Part shown: positions 7,954 to 17,266 of the stretch, in pieces
Position numbering within the stretch: the stretch's first letter is position 1
Layout of the letters: each line of letters opens with the position of its first letter
Assembly: GCF_005405485.1 (NCBI RefSeq)
Contig: NZ_BJED01000023.1
Coordinates: 1 to 56,237 of the forward strand
DNA from: Enterococcus hulanensis
Lineage (GTDB): Bacteria > Bacillota > Bacilli > Lactobacillales > Enterococcaceae
Length of the DNA: 56,237 bases
Direction: 5' to 3'
The notes under the pieces: generated by a model
Seen by the model: the letters and a program-made list of their open reading frames with translations, nothing else
Databases searched by the model: none
Told to the model about the DNA's origin: nothing
Program-made: the position numbers and the translations under genes

Positions 7954-10475
7954 GTGCGCCCGTACGGGCCTGTAATGATTGTGTGCTAACAACACACTAG
8001 AGAATAAGATACGAATTTTTACTCTATTAACAACCAACTTATCTGCAAGGGAAACTAAGCAGGGAGTGTAGCATGTTGGTAAAGCCGCAAGTTGGAAAAC
8101 TATCTATCCACGACTGAGCTGGCAAGTTAAAAAATAAAAACAAGGATGAAAGCTATACTGCTTGAATGGTGGTCTGTCTGAGTCAGTCATCCCTACAACG
8201 AAAGATAGTTAGATACGTTGTATGTTGTTAGATGTTATAGGTATCGCCCGAAGTCTATAACATACGTATCTCTAACAACGAGAACTTCTATAAAGAAGAA
8301 TACAGATGAAACCCACATCCGAAATTTTATGCAGTTATTATTACAGGCACTAAACGGGGATTACCTAAGTTGGAATGCTCGTAAGAGCTATGTGCAATGC
8401 CAGTCATGGTGATAAAGCTCAAGAGGAATCAAGAGCGATGGCACTGAATATCCAATAAGGTAACGGAGATTTCGTAGTAGTCTGAGCTAGGGAAAGCCTA
8501 GTACATGGCGAAGGGAATCAGCTTGTTTCGTTTAAATAATTAAGGAAGGAGCGTGAGGCTCTATGAGAAATCCAGAAGTTATTCTAAACAATCTAGCAAA
8601 GAAAACAAAGCAAAAAGACTATAAGTTTGAAAGAATCTACAGAAATCTATACAATCCAGAATTCTATATTATGGCTTATGGGAATATCGCTTCAAAAAGT
8701 GGCAACTTAACACCTGGTGTTTCTAGCGAAACAATTGATGGTTTTAATCTGACAAAAATAGAAAAATTGATTGAATCTCTAAAATCAGAAAACTATCAAC
8801 CTAAACCAGTGAAACGTATTTACATTCCAAAGAAGAATGGAAAGAAACGACCACTAGGTATCCCTACTTTTATAGATAAACTTCTTCAAGAAGTTATTCG
8901 CATGGTTTTGGAAGCTATTTATGAAGGAGAATTTAGTTCTTCCTCACATGGATTTCGACCTAATAGAAGTTGCCATACTGCACTTGGAGACATATCCAAT
9001 ACATTTAACGGAAGTAAGTGGTTTATTGAGGGCGACATTTCGTCTTTCTTTGACAACATTGATCATCATATTCTCATTCAATTATTGAGCAAAAAGATTA
9101 ATGATCATCGATTCTTACGTCTATTATGGAAGTTTTTGCGTGCAGGCTATTTAGAAGATTGGAAATTCAATAAAACTTATAGTGGAACACCGCAAGGTGG
9201 AATCATTTCACCAATCTTATCAAACATTTACTTGAATGAATTGGATAAGTACATGGAGGAATATAAAGCATCATTTGAACTAGGTAAAAAACGGAGAAAA
9301 GATGAAAGCTATAAACGGCTTGAATCGAAGATGTATTGGCTAAGGAAAAAACTAAAAAATGAGCAACTAACAAATACAGAGAAACAAGTAATCATAGATC
9401 AGTTGAAGGCTATGCATGATCAATTAATACAACTACCTTATTCAGATAGTTTTGATGAAAGTTATCGAAGAATCAAATATGTTCGATATGCCGATGATTT
9501 TATTATTGGTCTGATAGGTTCAAAAAAAGATGCAGAAACTATCAAAAGTGATATACAACGATTCTTAAAAGAAAAATTGAAAATAGAACTTTCAATGGAA
9601 AAGACATTGATTACTCATTCTGGAAAGTTTGCGAAATTTTTAGGTTATCACGTAGTCGTAAGTAGAGATAAAGCAGTCAAGAGAGATAAAAACGGTATAA
9701 AAAAACGCTATTACTCCTATAAGTGTAAACTCTACATCCCTAAAGAAACATGGATTAACAAATTAAAAGAATTGGGGACAATTACAATCCGACAAGATGG
9801 GTCATGGATGCCAAAGCATCGAGCAACACTCATCTATTTAAGTGATATTGAAATTTTAAGTACTTACAATGCAGAAATTCGTGGGATTTACAACTATTTT
9901 TGCCTAGCTAGCAATACAAATGTGCTAAATTCGTTCATGTACGTAATGCGCTATAGCTTATTTAAAACATTAGCTGCAAAGTATCAATCGTCTATCGCTA
10001 AAATTCTTAGAAAATATAAGCAAAATGGCGAGTTCATGATTCCTTATGAAACGAGGCAAGGAACAAACTATCGTTTGTTATATAATGAGGGATTTCCCAA
10101 AAAGAAAACAGTAAACAGATCCTCTAAAATTGACAGCTTTCCAGATACGATTATCTATAAGTCACGAACGGAATTAACCCAACGGCTAACTGCCAACAGA
10201 TGCGAATGGTGTAAAGAAACCGAAGGTAGAATGGAAGTTCATCATGTTAGGAAGCTGAAAAATTTAAAAGGAAAAAAACAATGGGAACAAGTAATGATAG
10301 CAAGAAGGAGAAAAACACTGATTCTTTGTCATAACTGTCACGTGAAATTGCACGCTGGCAAGCTAGATTAAACAAGTGGAAAGCCGTATACATCGAGAGG
10401 TGTACGTACGGTTTGGAGGGGAGTATTTGGAAACCTGCTATAGAGATATAGCAAGGCGCTGGGTACTTACCCTAC
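7954..10475 (+). mobile_element. Complete group II intron inserted in the coupling ATPase gene
   Basis: The 2,522-base intron starts with the canonical 5' GTGCG (7954). It carries an intron-encoded protein in its domain IV position and has a recognisable domain V hairpin near 10380-10415 (AAGCCGTATAC ... GTACGTACGGTTT). A domain VI-like hairpin follows, and it ends CCTAC (10471-10475). Exact removal joins GGA to GACGAC and restores the ATPase frame. This is direct sequence evidence for both splice sites. It is in the sense orientation, as needed for splicing. Confidence 0.93.
8563..10371 (+). CDS. ltrA: Group II intron-encoded reverse transcriptase/maturase
   Basis: A 602-aa LtrA-type protein that helps splice its host intron and retargets it by target-primed reverse transcription. 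Reverse transcriptase motifs run over about residues 60-380, with the catalytic YADD at 309-312 and GTPQGGIISPILSNIYL upstream. Maturase domain X follows (about 400-510). The C-terminal HNH endonuclease domain has CEWC, HH and CHNCH motifs. All domains appear intact, so the intron could be mobile. AAGGAGCG precedes the ATG. Confidence 0.95.
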   Translation: MRNPEVILNNLAKKTKQKDYKFERIYRNLYNPEFYIMAYGNIASKSGNLTPGVSSETIDGFNLTKIEKLIESLKSENYQPKPVKRIYIPKKNGKKRPLGIPTFIDKLLQEVIRMVLEAIYEGEFSSSSHGFRPNRSCHTALGDISNTFNGSKWFIEGDISSFFDNIDHHILIQLLSKKINDHRFLRLLWKFLRAGYLEDWKFNKTYSGTPQGGIISPILSNIYLNELDKYMEEYKASFELGKKRRKDESYKRLESKMYWLRKKLKNEQLTNTEKQVIIDQLKAMHDQLIQLPYSDSFDESYRRIKYVRYADDFIIGLIGSKKDAETIKSDIQRFLKEKLKIELSMEKTLITHSGKFAKFLGYHVVVSRDKAVKRDKNGIKKRYYSYKCKLYIPKETWINKLKELGTITIRQDGSWMPKHRATLIYLSDIEILSTYNAEIRGIYNYFCLASNTNVLNSFMYVMRYSLFKTLAAKYQSSIAKILRKYKQNGEFMIPYETRQGTNYRLLYNEGFPKKKTVNRSSKIDSFPDTIIYKSRTELTQRLTANRCEWCKETEGRMEVHHVRKLKNLKGKKQWEQVMIARRRKTLILCHNCHVKLHAGKLD

Positions 10476-10793
10476 GACGACAACAAAAATAAAAGTTTCG
10501 TTAATAAATCTGGTGTCGGTAGAGGGTATTTGGATATCGGTAAAGGCATTCCTCAAGAATTGTACAGTCCATTTGTTCCCGATGACTTTGATTTTTTAAC
10601 GGAGTTCGATAAATTTGATCGAATGATCGAGCTTGATTTTGATGCGATGCGAATTACGAAAAAGGATCAGGAATTGATGGATGCCATGTATAACGAGGAA
10701 GATGAGCTGCAGACAAGAAAGCTGATTTCAGAAGAATATCAAAAGGAAAGACAAGAACGATTGAACCAATTGGAAAACATTACGATCGAGTAG
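10476..10793 (+). CDS. Coupling ATPase, 3' exon (Tn916 Orf21-like)
   Basis: The last 105 codons of the FtsK-type coupling ATPase, in frame with 7953 after intron removal. It begins GDDNKNKSF (first Gly from the 5' exon) and contains KSGVGRGYLDIG and the acidic C-terminal tail. The full spliced protein is 498 aa. Not a separate gene: no start codon or ribosome site belongs to it. Confidence 0.9.
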   Translation, partial: DDNKNKSFVNKSGVGRGYLDIGKGIPQELYSPFVPDDFDFLTEFDKFDRMIELDFDAMRITKKDQELMDAMYNEEDELQTRKLISEEYQKERQERLNQLENITIE

Positions 10794-10827
10794 CTTGTGT
10801 TGTTCTGTATCAAGGAGGTGACGGACT

Positions 10828-11139
10828 GTGAGTGAAAAATACTACCGAGTAAAAACGGCTGCCAAACTAATTGATCCAAACTTTTCTGCTCGAACCTTAT
10901 ATTCATGGATCGCAAAAGTTGAAAAACGAACCACCTATCATTTTTTACGAAAGAGTATTTTGCGAAATGGCATTCCTGTTGTTCAGATTTTATTGAAGGA
11001 AGAGGATATTCAACTACTGAAAAAATTGTATTCATTGAGGAATAAGGAAAAGAAGGAGTTAACAGCGGCTATTTTCGCCACCTTCTTGTCACCAGAAGAA
11101 CTCGATGAACGATTAACCATGGAACGAAATATTTTTTAA
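10828..11139 (+). CDS. Small HTH-type DNA-binding protein
   Basis: A 103-aa protein starting at GTG behind a strong AAGGAGGTG site. The N-terminal half (YYRVKTAAKLIDPNFSARTLYSWIAKVEK) resembles a MerR-like/excisionase-like winged helix. The C-terminal half is helical and basic. It lies between the coupling ATPase gene and oriT, so an auxiliary relaxosome or regulatory role is plausible. No firm family assignment. Confidence 0.65.
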   Translation: MSEKYYRVKTAAKLIDPNFSARTLYSWIAKVEKRTTYHFLRKSILRNGIPVVQILLKEEDIQLLKKLYSLRNKEKKELTAAIFATFLSPEELDERLTMERNIF

Positions 11140-11184
11140 CCAACTACTAGCCAACATAGATACTGGTGGGGAACTATGCCCAGC

Positions 11185-11280
11185 ATAGCCATGCACTCAA
11201 TCGAGCGTGGCGTTTGCACTGACAGCGGCGTCAGCCGCTTATGTCAAGGGCAAACGCTCACGCCATGAGTGCGCCTGCCC
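11185..11280. repeat. Long imperfect palindrome beside oriT
   Basis: GCACTCA and GCGTTTGC on the left recur inverted on the right (GCAAACGC, TGAGTGC). The centre holds a smaller perfect hairpin AGCGGC-GTCA-GCCGCT. Such structure next to oriT could serve as an accessory relaxosome site or as a single-strand replication origin. I see the repeats; the role is inferred. Confidence 0.55.
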
Positions 11281-11288
11281 TAAACCGT

Positions 11289-11316
11289 TACCCCCCAGTA
11301 TCTAATAGGGGGGGTA
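11289..11316. other. oriT: Origin of transfer (oriT)
   Basis: TACCCCCC and GGGGGGGTA flank AGTATCTAATA, the inverted repeat surrounding the nick site in Tn916/ICEBs1-type oriT sequences. The relaxase gene starts about 150 bases downstream, as in that family. Nicking strand and position were not determined. Confidence 0.85.
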
Positions 11317-11358
11317 GAATTAAAATAACGAAAAGAAAAAAGTGTCAGAAAGATTGAT

Positions 11359-11420
11359 AGGACAAGGCTCATCGAAGATGACGTTTTGTGTCCTTTTTGA
11401 TGATTTTGAAGGGACACAAA
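11359..11420 (+). promoter_or_regulatory. Candidate attenuator upstream of the relaxase gene
   Basis: Two mutually exclusive hairpins share 11385-11394. The first (AGGACA 11359-11364 with TGTCCT 11389-11394, inner TCATC/GATGA stem) is followed by TTTTT, like an intrinsic terminator. The second is a perfect 9-bp stem (11385-11393 with 11412-11420) that would prevent it and cover the GAAGGGA ribosome site of a short leader reading frame. This looks like conditional termination; no effector is identified. Confidence 0.5.
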
Positions 11421-11421
11421 A

Positions 11422-11472
11422 ATGAAAAACAAGTCCTATCAAGGGTTTAAATACCCTTTTCAATCACTGTGA
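11422..11472 (+). CDS. 16-residue leader peptide coupled to the relaxase gene
   Basis: ATG 11422 follows GAAGGGA and encodes MKNKSYQGFKYPFQSL. Its stop codon TGA (11470-11472) overlaps the GTG start (11469) of the relaxase gene in CTGTGA. The relaxase start has no ribosome site of its own, so translation may depend on ribosomes finishing this leader. Assignment rests on arrangement only. Confidence 0.45.
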   Translation: MKNKSYQGFKYPFQSL

Positions 11473-12761
11473 AAAATATGATTTCGTTATTTATAAAAGG
11501 TGTGGAACAATTGGAGCCTAAAGAATTACGAAACTATCGCTATAAATTTGGGTTATCCAATGAACAAACAGGAAAGGTAAAACCCGTCTCACAACATAAA
11601 TTTTCCCAGATATTGGCGATCTCTTTATCCTATTACAAAAAAATGGAACAAGGGAAGCGTCCAATATCTACAGAAGTGAAACAAAGGCTGGATGACTATT
11701 TTCGTGTGTACATGAAACACGGCATAGAGATGCGAGTGATGATTGACTATTTGCGTTTGTCCTTTTTCGAGGCTGATCCAAAAGACGTGATTCAATCCGT
11801 ATTAGGGATGAATGAATTAGAATTTGAGACTCGCTCAACAGGACTCTATATGTTTGACCAAGTTTCTGTACGTGGAAATATTTGGGTCTTTTGGCATACG
11901 AAGGAAACAACAAAAAATGTGCTGGTCCAATTTTCAGGTCAAGGTTGTCGAGAATACGAACTTGTCTTGAAGGAGCGACAAACAGATTGGCAAGAGTATT
12001 TGTTGCAGCTTTGGCAAAAACAAGGAAGGATGGAAAGCTGTTATGGTCGTGTGCAATGCAGCCGACTCGATATTGCCATTGATGAAATGTGGCTGCGTGA
12101 AGATGAAGAGTATTTTGATTTATTCTCTATTTTGGAGAAAGAACATAAAGGACTGATCGAAGACAGCTTCAAACTATTTGAAAATTATGGCGGATATTAT
12201 ACCGAATCAGGGATGGCTAGAAATAAAGGGCTGTCCCTCTATTTTGGTTCAAGAAAGTCTCCATTATTCTTCAACTTCTATGAGAAGCGCTATGAGATAG
12301 CGAATCGTGAACGGATATCAGTGGAAGAAGCTTTATTGAAATATGGCATTTACAATCGGTATGAGCTGCGGTGTGCGTCAGAAAAGGCCATGAATGTCAT
12401 AGAACGATTTATTACTGGGACAAATCTTGGTGAGATTGGTGCTGGACTAATCAATGACAAATTAACCGTCTTTGATCTATTGGATTCCGAATCAAAAATT
12501 GTCAATGAACGCTGGGCCAAAATGTTTCGAACGGTGAGAGAGTTAAATTTTTCGATGAAAGCAGAGAAGTTTTCCATTGAACGAGCGGAGCGCTGGTTTG
12601 AAACACAAGTCGCTCCTACGCTAAAGCTGTTAAAAATAGTGGATGAATTGTCGGGACGTGATTTCGTCAATGCCACCATTGAAAATGTGGAATTGAGTGA
12701 AGACAAGGAAAATTATCTCACTTGGTTTCAATCGTCAGGAGGTGATTTGATTGGAGGATAA
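11469..12761 (+). CDS. Rep_trans-family relaxase (Tn916 Orf20/NicK-like)
   Basis: A 430-aa conjugative relaxase related to rolling-circle replication initiators, which nicks oriT and stays linked to the 5' end. An N-terminal HTH-like segment (about 12-70, with FSQILAISLSYYKKMEQG) leads into the MIDYLRLSF strand of the Rep_trans domain. SRLDIAIDEMWLRE at about 198-211 probably supplies metal-binding residues. The gene lies directly after oriT. GTG 11469 is chosen because it overlaps a short leader frame. The last bases overlap the next gene. Confidence 0.88.
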   Translation: MKNMISLFIKGVEQLEPKELRNYRYKFGLSNEQTGKVKPVSQHKFSQILAISLSYYKKMEQGKRPISTEVKQRLDDYFRVYMKHGIEMRVMIDYLRLSFFEADPKDVIQSVLGMNELEFETRSTGLYMFDQVSVRGNIWVFWHTKETTKNVLVQFSGQGCREYELVLKERQTDWQEYLLQLWQKQGRMESCYGRVQCSRLDIAIDEMWLREDEEYFDLFSILEKEHKGLIEDSFKLFENYGGYYTESGMARNKGLSLYFGSRKSPLFFNFYEKRYEIANRERISVEEALLKYGIYNRYELRCASEKAMNVIERFITGTNLGEIGAGLINDKLTVFDLLDSESKIVNERWAKMFRTVRELNFSMKAEKFSIERAERWFETQVAPTLKLLKIVDELSGRDFVNATIENVELSEDKENYLTWFQSSGGDLIGG

Positions 12762-13299
12762 GAAGGCTTATGTTTATTCAGGAATCAAGTATTATCAAAA
12801 ACAATTAACGGCTATTGATGAACGAATCAAGGAATTAAGTACGTTCAATTATTCCAAGAGTTTGATTGAACGAAAGCTAAAGCGAGGAGAACACCAAGGT
12901 GATCCAGCATGGCAAGAAATTACCCGTCTGTTAGAGGTGCGAAAAAGTTACGAACTCGAATTGGAAAACTTACGTTGGCAAGTGACTTCTAGTGATTTGA
13001 GTCTGATTGAGTTTTATTCATTCGCTATGCCTGTGCAGGCATTAGTAGCGGTAAAAATTGGCGTAAAGTCATTAGGTGTTTATGCAAACTGCGTTACTGA
13101 AATTTATCATCAAAAGGTCTGTTGTGAAAAGGTTTCGCTACTTGATGTGCAAGAAACAATGAGACAAGCCGTCTGTGAGGAATCGCAACATAAACTAACA
13201 GAAGATCGCATTCAAGAAGAATTAGTTGATTTAGGTAAGTATGGGAAAGAATCCTTTTACCAGGGATCGGTCATACTGATAGAAAATACTTTCGTATAG
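12751..13299 (+). CDS. Conserved element protein of unknown function
   Basis: A 182-aa mostly helical protein starting at TTG 12751 behind AGGAGGTG and overlapping the relaxase stop by 11 bases. The first ~80 residues (KQLTAIDERIKELS onward) suggest a coiled-coil. The C-terminal half is mixed. I do not recognise a family. Translational coupling to the relaxase suggests a role in DNA processing or its regulation. Confidence 0.6.
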   Translation: MEDKKAYVYSGIKYYQKQLTAIDERIKELSTFNYSKSLIERKLKRGEHQGDPAWQEITRLLEVRKSYELELENLRWQVTSSDLSLIEFYSFAMPVQALVAVKIGVKSLGVYANCVTEIYHQKVCCEKVSLLDVQETMRQAVCEESQHKLTEDRIQEELVDLGKYGKESFYQGSVILIENTFV

Positions 13300-13306
13300 A
13301 GAGGGA

Positions 13307-13801
13307 GTGAATCTGATAGAAGCAAAAATTTATATTGCGAATCTTTCCAAATATGTTGGCGGAACCATTCAAGGCGATTGGTTTGATTTACCAGTGGAGT
13401 ATTCTGAAATTGTAGGTAAATTAGGGCTAAACGAATCCGAAGAAGAAACGATTATTTTAGACTATGAAGCCCCATTTATGATACACGAATACGATGGCTT
13501 GGATTATCTAAATGAACGCTATGAATTGTATTCGGAATTACCAAGCGAAGTACGTGATAACGCAAAGATACTCATTGGTGATTTGTTTTTTTCAGAAGAA
13601 GACTTGTTGGAAAATCACGAGGATGTGACCTTTCTACCAGATGTGGATACGGATGAAAAACTAGGTAGTTATTGGGTAGATGAGGGACTGATTTCTGTAC
13701 CAAAAGAATTAATCTATTACATTGATACGGAGGCTCTTGGTCGAGATATCCGAATGAATGGAGAGATTACCTATGTTACTGAGGGGTGCTTTATGAAATA
13801 G
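13307..13801 (+). CDS. ardA: Antirestriction protein ArdA (Tn916 Orf18-like)
   Basis: A 164-aa, very acidic protein of the usual ArdA length (Tn916 Orf18). ArdA mimics B-form DNA and blocks type I restriction enzymes as the element enters a new host. Clusters of Asp/Glu run along the whole chain (for example SEEETIILDYEAPF, DVDTDEKLGSYWVDEG), and the N-terminal AKIYIANLSKYVGG is typical. It starts at GTG behind GAGAGG. Confidence 0.9.
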   Translation: MNLIEAKIYIANLSKYVGGTIQGDWFDLPVEYSEIVGKLGLNESEEETIILDYEAPFMIHEYDGLDYLNERYELYSELPSEVRDNAKILIGDLFFSEEDLLENHEDVTFLPDVDTDEKLGSYWVDEGLISVPKELIYYIDTEALGRDIRMNGEITYVTEGCFMK

Positions 13802-13817
13802 AGGAGTATTTAGCTAA

Positions 13818-14354
13818 ATGACAAGAATAAATTATGTAGGTTCTTTTCATCAAGGAAATAATGATTTATTGCAGACTATAGAAGAATGCCAAGCTTTCTT
13901 TGGTGAAATTTATCATTGGTACAAATCAAAATTAACCAACTATCTTGAAATCAATCCATTCAAAGACTTAACGTTTGAACCATTTTTCGAACGATTCAGA
14001 AACCTATATATCAAAGAACGAGAACAGTTAAAAAAGCAAGATAATCCCGTCACCTTTGAGTGGTTGGATGGGATTTTCAAAAGGAAAGTCTATGATCCGA
14101 TACTTGGTCAAGTAGTTGAACGATTGAGAGAGGTGGACCAAGAGCGGACGTACTTCATGAACTATGTTAAAAAGAGACAATGGCAGGTAACAGATCAATT
14201 TTGGGAAGGCCTTTGGGCATATGGAGAGATTCGTGTAATAGAAATCAATTCTGCTTATGCTGAAAAGTTGATCCCAATTGATTTTGCAGAAAAATGTCAT
14301 TTGAGAATAGTGATTATGGATGAATGTAATAAGATTTTAAAGCAAAGCAAGTGA
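13818..14354 (+). CDS. Hypothetical element protein
   Basis: A 178-aa soluble protein rich in aromatic and charged residues (SKLTNYLEINPFKDLTFEPFF near the N-terminal third). I recognise no domain. It follows ardA by 16 bases and is probably the last gene of the relaxase-ardA operon, since an AT-rich gap with a hairpin follows. Confidence 0.55.
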   Translation: MTRINYVGSFHQGNNDLLQTIEECQAFFGEIYHWYKSKLTNYLEINPFKDLTFEPFFERFRNLYIKEREQLKKQDNPVTFEWLDGIFKRKVYDPILGQVVERLREVDQERTYFMNYVKKRQWQVTDQFWEGLWAYGEIRVIEINSAYAEKLIPIDFAEKCHLRIVIMDECNKILKQSK

Positions 14355-14356
14355 TA

Positions 14357-14395
14357 GTTCTTTTTGATTAAAATTAATCAAGTAAACTAAAGAAC
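14357..14395. terminator. Nested AT-rich hairpin after the relaxase-ardA operon
   Basis: An inner 7-bp stem (14364-14370 with 14375-14381) is enclosed by GTTCTTT/AAAGAAC (14357-14363 with 14389-14395). It starts three bases after the stop codon. There is no clean T-run, so the terminator call is tentative. Confidence 0.4.
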
Positions 14396-14650
14396 ATAAA
14401 ACACTTGAATTTTAGTAAATTGAACAAATATCAATGAATCAAAATTCATAAATACTTTGTAATCATTTTACAATTCAAATGAGCATTTAAATTTAAGATT
14501 TTGAATTTATAGGATTTGAATTAACTTTTAGGTAATAAGATAACTTTTAAATATCTTTGTTAAAGTTAATGTAACCTTCATAACTATCGTGATATAATGT
14601 TTTTGATGATTTTGTAGCACGATTAAAAAGACTTGAAATGAGGGACACGA
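14396..14650 (+). promoter_or_regulatory. AT-rich gap with extended -10 promoter for the helicase gene
   Basis: This gap holds no gene and is conspicuously AT-rich. TGATATAAT (14590-14598) is an extended -10 element about 50 bases before the helicase ATG; the -35 region is poor. The composition shift suggests that the helicase gene and its promoter arrived together. Confidence 0.5.
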
Positions 14651-17266
14651 ATGGCTTTTAACACAAGAAATAAAGATAATAAAAATTTTAATACACCTCA
14701 AGAAATGTTTAAAGACAATAAAAAGAGAAAAATTGAAGGGCCTCTTGCATATCAGTCAAAAATGATAGATATATACATGCAGACGGCCTTTAAGAGTAAA
14801 GATGTTGCTATTGAATTGCCTACTGGTAGTGGAAAAACAATAATTGGACTTCTCATTGGAGAATTTAGAAGAAGAAAATATAACGAGAAGGTTGTTTATG
14901 TTTGTCCTAATAATCAATTAGTAAATCAAGTTGCAGAAACAGCAGAAGAAAAATATGGAATATCGGTTACAACATTTACTGGCTCAAAAAAGGAGTACAA
15001 TCCACAGGACAAATCAGAATACTTACGTAGTACAAGTATGGCTGTAACAAATTACAGTTCTATTTTTAATGCAAATAGTTATTTTCAAAATGCTGACGTA
15101 TTAATTTTTGATGATACCCATAGCGCAGATGGATATATAGCGAATAATTGGACTTTAAATATTAATCGCTATATTGATAAAGATTTATTCTATCAACTTC
15201 TAGCTACCATGAAATCAATCATATCTGAATCAGATTACGATAGGATGTGGAGCGAAAATTTAACAGAAGAGGACAAAAATTGGTGCGATTTGGTTCCAGC
15301 ACTCCAGTTGAAAGAAATTGAGTCCTCAATAAAGACTCAAATTGATAACTATGTTGAGGATACTGATATGTATTATTCTTGGTCAAAAATCAGAAATAAT
15401 CTTTTAGCATGTAATGTCTATTTGAGTAAAAATGACATATATATAAGACCAGTAGTACCTCCGACTCAAAGTTTGGACACCTTTTCAAATCCCAAGCAAA
15501 GGATTTATATGTCAGCAACTCTAGGGAACAGTGGAGAACTTGAAAGATCGATGGGTGTTTCAAAAATAAAAAGACTTAATTTAAAAAAAGAAGATTCCAT
15601 AACTACAATTGGTAGAAGATATTTTGTTTTCCCTGGGGCCTCATTTAACGAGGAATCAAAGTTTGAAATTATGGCCAAACTTAGCATGACTCAACCGCGT
15701 AGCCTCATTCTCACAGAAAGTGACGAGCAAGTAAGGAATATTAGTGAAAAGCTGATTGAACAAGCAGTACAAAATATCTATCAGAAGGAAGATTTGAAAA
15801 ATTCATTTAGTGAATTCGAAAACGTGGAGAATGGAGTGGCTGTTCTTGCGAATCGTTTTGATGGAATAGATCTTGGTGGAGATAAATGCCGTATGTTAAT
15901 GTTGTATAATTTGCCGACTACGGTAAATTATCAAGAGAAATTTTTTAAGTCAAAATTAGCCACAGGGATTCTTTATACGGAGAGAATAAAGACAAGAATT
16001 ACACAGGCTGTAGGTAGGTGTACTAGATCAGACACTGACTATTCGGTAGTGGTGGTTCTTGGAGATGATCTTGAAAATGCTCTTCTCAGTTCAAAGATGA
16101 CTCAGGGATTTACGCCAGAACTAACCGCAGAAATTAATGTTGGATTTGAAATGATTAGTCAGAACCAGTCTTCTATTCAGGATTTGATTGATAACGTTAA
16201 CTTGATATATCAACAAGGAGAAGATTGGTCAGATTTAGAATCGGAAATTATATCTGAAAGAGATGAAATACTATTATCTGATGTTAGCGATGAATGGAAG
16301 ACAACAGAAAAATATATGGAAAGCCTTAGAAAGTCGGCAACTCATGAAGTGAATTTTCAATACCATCTTTGGAATGGAAAATATGAGGAAGCCCTACAGG
16401 AGATAGATCGGATACTTCCCCTTTTAGATGGTGGCGAACTAAAAGGGTATAAAGCATACTGGATTTATATGAGTGGTGTTGTAAATATGCTAATTTATCA
16501 AGTAAATAACGTGGAGGTATATATCAAAAAGGCTAATAGCCTTTTTGAGCAAGCCGCTACATTATCAAGTACTATTCGATGGTTTAGGAATCAGAAAAAA
16601 TACTTGACTTCTTCTACTACAGAACTTGAAAATAGAGATTTATCGACAATTGCAGCTAGCAATATTGAATCACAACTAGTAGCAACGAAACTTTTTAAGC
16701 AAAATGAAGAATTTGAAACTCAAGTTTCACAGGTATTTTGCGATTTAAGTAGTTCCGACGGAAAGGTATTTGAGAAAGGGTTAGTAAATCTTGGAAAGTT
16801 AATAGGATATATGAGCATTAATAGTGAGAATAGTGGTGATCCAGATCCTCGATGGATGTTAGAAAACAAGCTTTGTATAGTAACAGAGTGTAAGATTTTC
16901 GAATCAATTGATCAGGAAATTTCAATCAATAATGTTAGACAAGCAGCAAGTCACATTAATTGGATAGAAGCAAATCAGCCAGGTGTTAGTTCTGATACTA
17001 AAGTAATATCATTATTTATCTCAAATTCCTCTAGTATTGATGAGAAAGCGAGAATTCATGCAACAGATTTATTTTATTGTAATAGAGAAAATATTATACA
17101 GTTTGCTCATAAAGCAATTGGTACAGTTAGAAACATAAGAAGAAATTTTGTTGAGGAAGGAAGCATTAAGTGGAGAGAGTTTTCTGTAAAATTATTTGAA
17201 ACAGATGAATCTGGCCCAGAAGAGTTCTTGTCTCTAATTTGTTCAAAAGAACTAAAAGATTTGTAA
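14651..17266 (+). CDS. Superfamily 2 helicase (DEAD/DEAH-like), orphan
   Basis: An 871-aa SF2 helicase/ATPase. The Q-like region is AYQSKMIDIYM. Walker A PTGSGKT lies at about residues 56-62, motif II is DDTH (about 154-157), motif III is SAT (about 288), and motif VI QAVGRCTRSD lies near 450. Residues ~520-871 are an all-helical extension with no recognisable domain. The gene is AT-rich, has its own promoter and terminator, and is not part of the usual Tn916 backbone, so it is accessory cargo. A host-defence or DNA/RNA-processing role is possible but unproven; no partner gene flanks it. Confidence 0.75.
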   Translation: MAFNTRNKDNKNFNTPQEMFKDNKKRKIEGPLAYQSKMIDIYMQTAFKSKDVAIELPTGSGKTIIGLLIGEFRRRKYNEKVVYVCPNNQLVNQVAETAEEKYGISVTTFTGSKKEYNPQDKSEYLRSTSMAVTNYSSIFNANSYFQNADVLIFDDTHSADGYIANNWTLNINRYIDKDLFYQLLATMKSIISESDYDRMWSENLTEEDKNWCDLVPALQLKEIESSIKTQIDNYVEDTDMYYSWSKIRNNLLACNVYLSKNDIYIRPVVPPTQSLDTFSNPKQRIYMSATLGNSGELERSMGVSKIKRLNLKKEDSITTIGRRYFVFPGASFNEESKFEIMAKLSMTQPRSLILTESDEQVRNISEKLIEQAVQNIYQKEDLKNSFSEFENVENGVAVLANRFDGIDLGGDKCRMLMLYNLPTTVNYQEKFFKSKLATGILYTERIKTRITQAVGRCTRSDTDYSVVVVLGDDLENALLSSKMTQGFTPELTAEINVGFEMISQNQSSIQDLIDNVNLIYQQGEDWSDLESEIISERDEILLSDVSDEWKTTEKYMESLRKSATHEVNFQYHLWNGKYEEALQEIDRILPLLDGGELKGYKAYWIYMSGVVNMLIYQVNNVEVYIKKANSLFEQAATLSSTIRWFRNQKKYLTSSTTELENRDLSTIAASNIESQLVATKLFKQNEEFETQVSQVFCDLSSSDGKVFEKGLVNLGKLIGYMSINSENSGDPDPRWMLENKLCIVTECKIFESIDQEISINNVRQAASHINWIEANQPGVSSDTKVISLFISNSSSIDEKARIHATDLFYCNRENIIQFAHKAIGTVRNIRRNFVEEGSIKWREFSVKLFETDESGPEEFLSLICSKELKDL

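Noticed and set aside
8218-8412. 64-codon open frame upstream of the maturase gene
   Set aside because: It lies in the structured RNA part of the group II intron and has no ribosome site.
14651-17266. HamB of a Hachiman defence pair
   Set aside because: No DUF1837 (HamA) gene is adjacent; the 178-aa gene upstream belongs to the ardA operon and does not resemble it.
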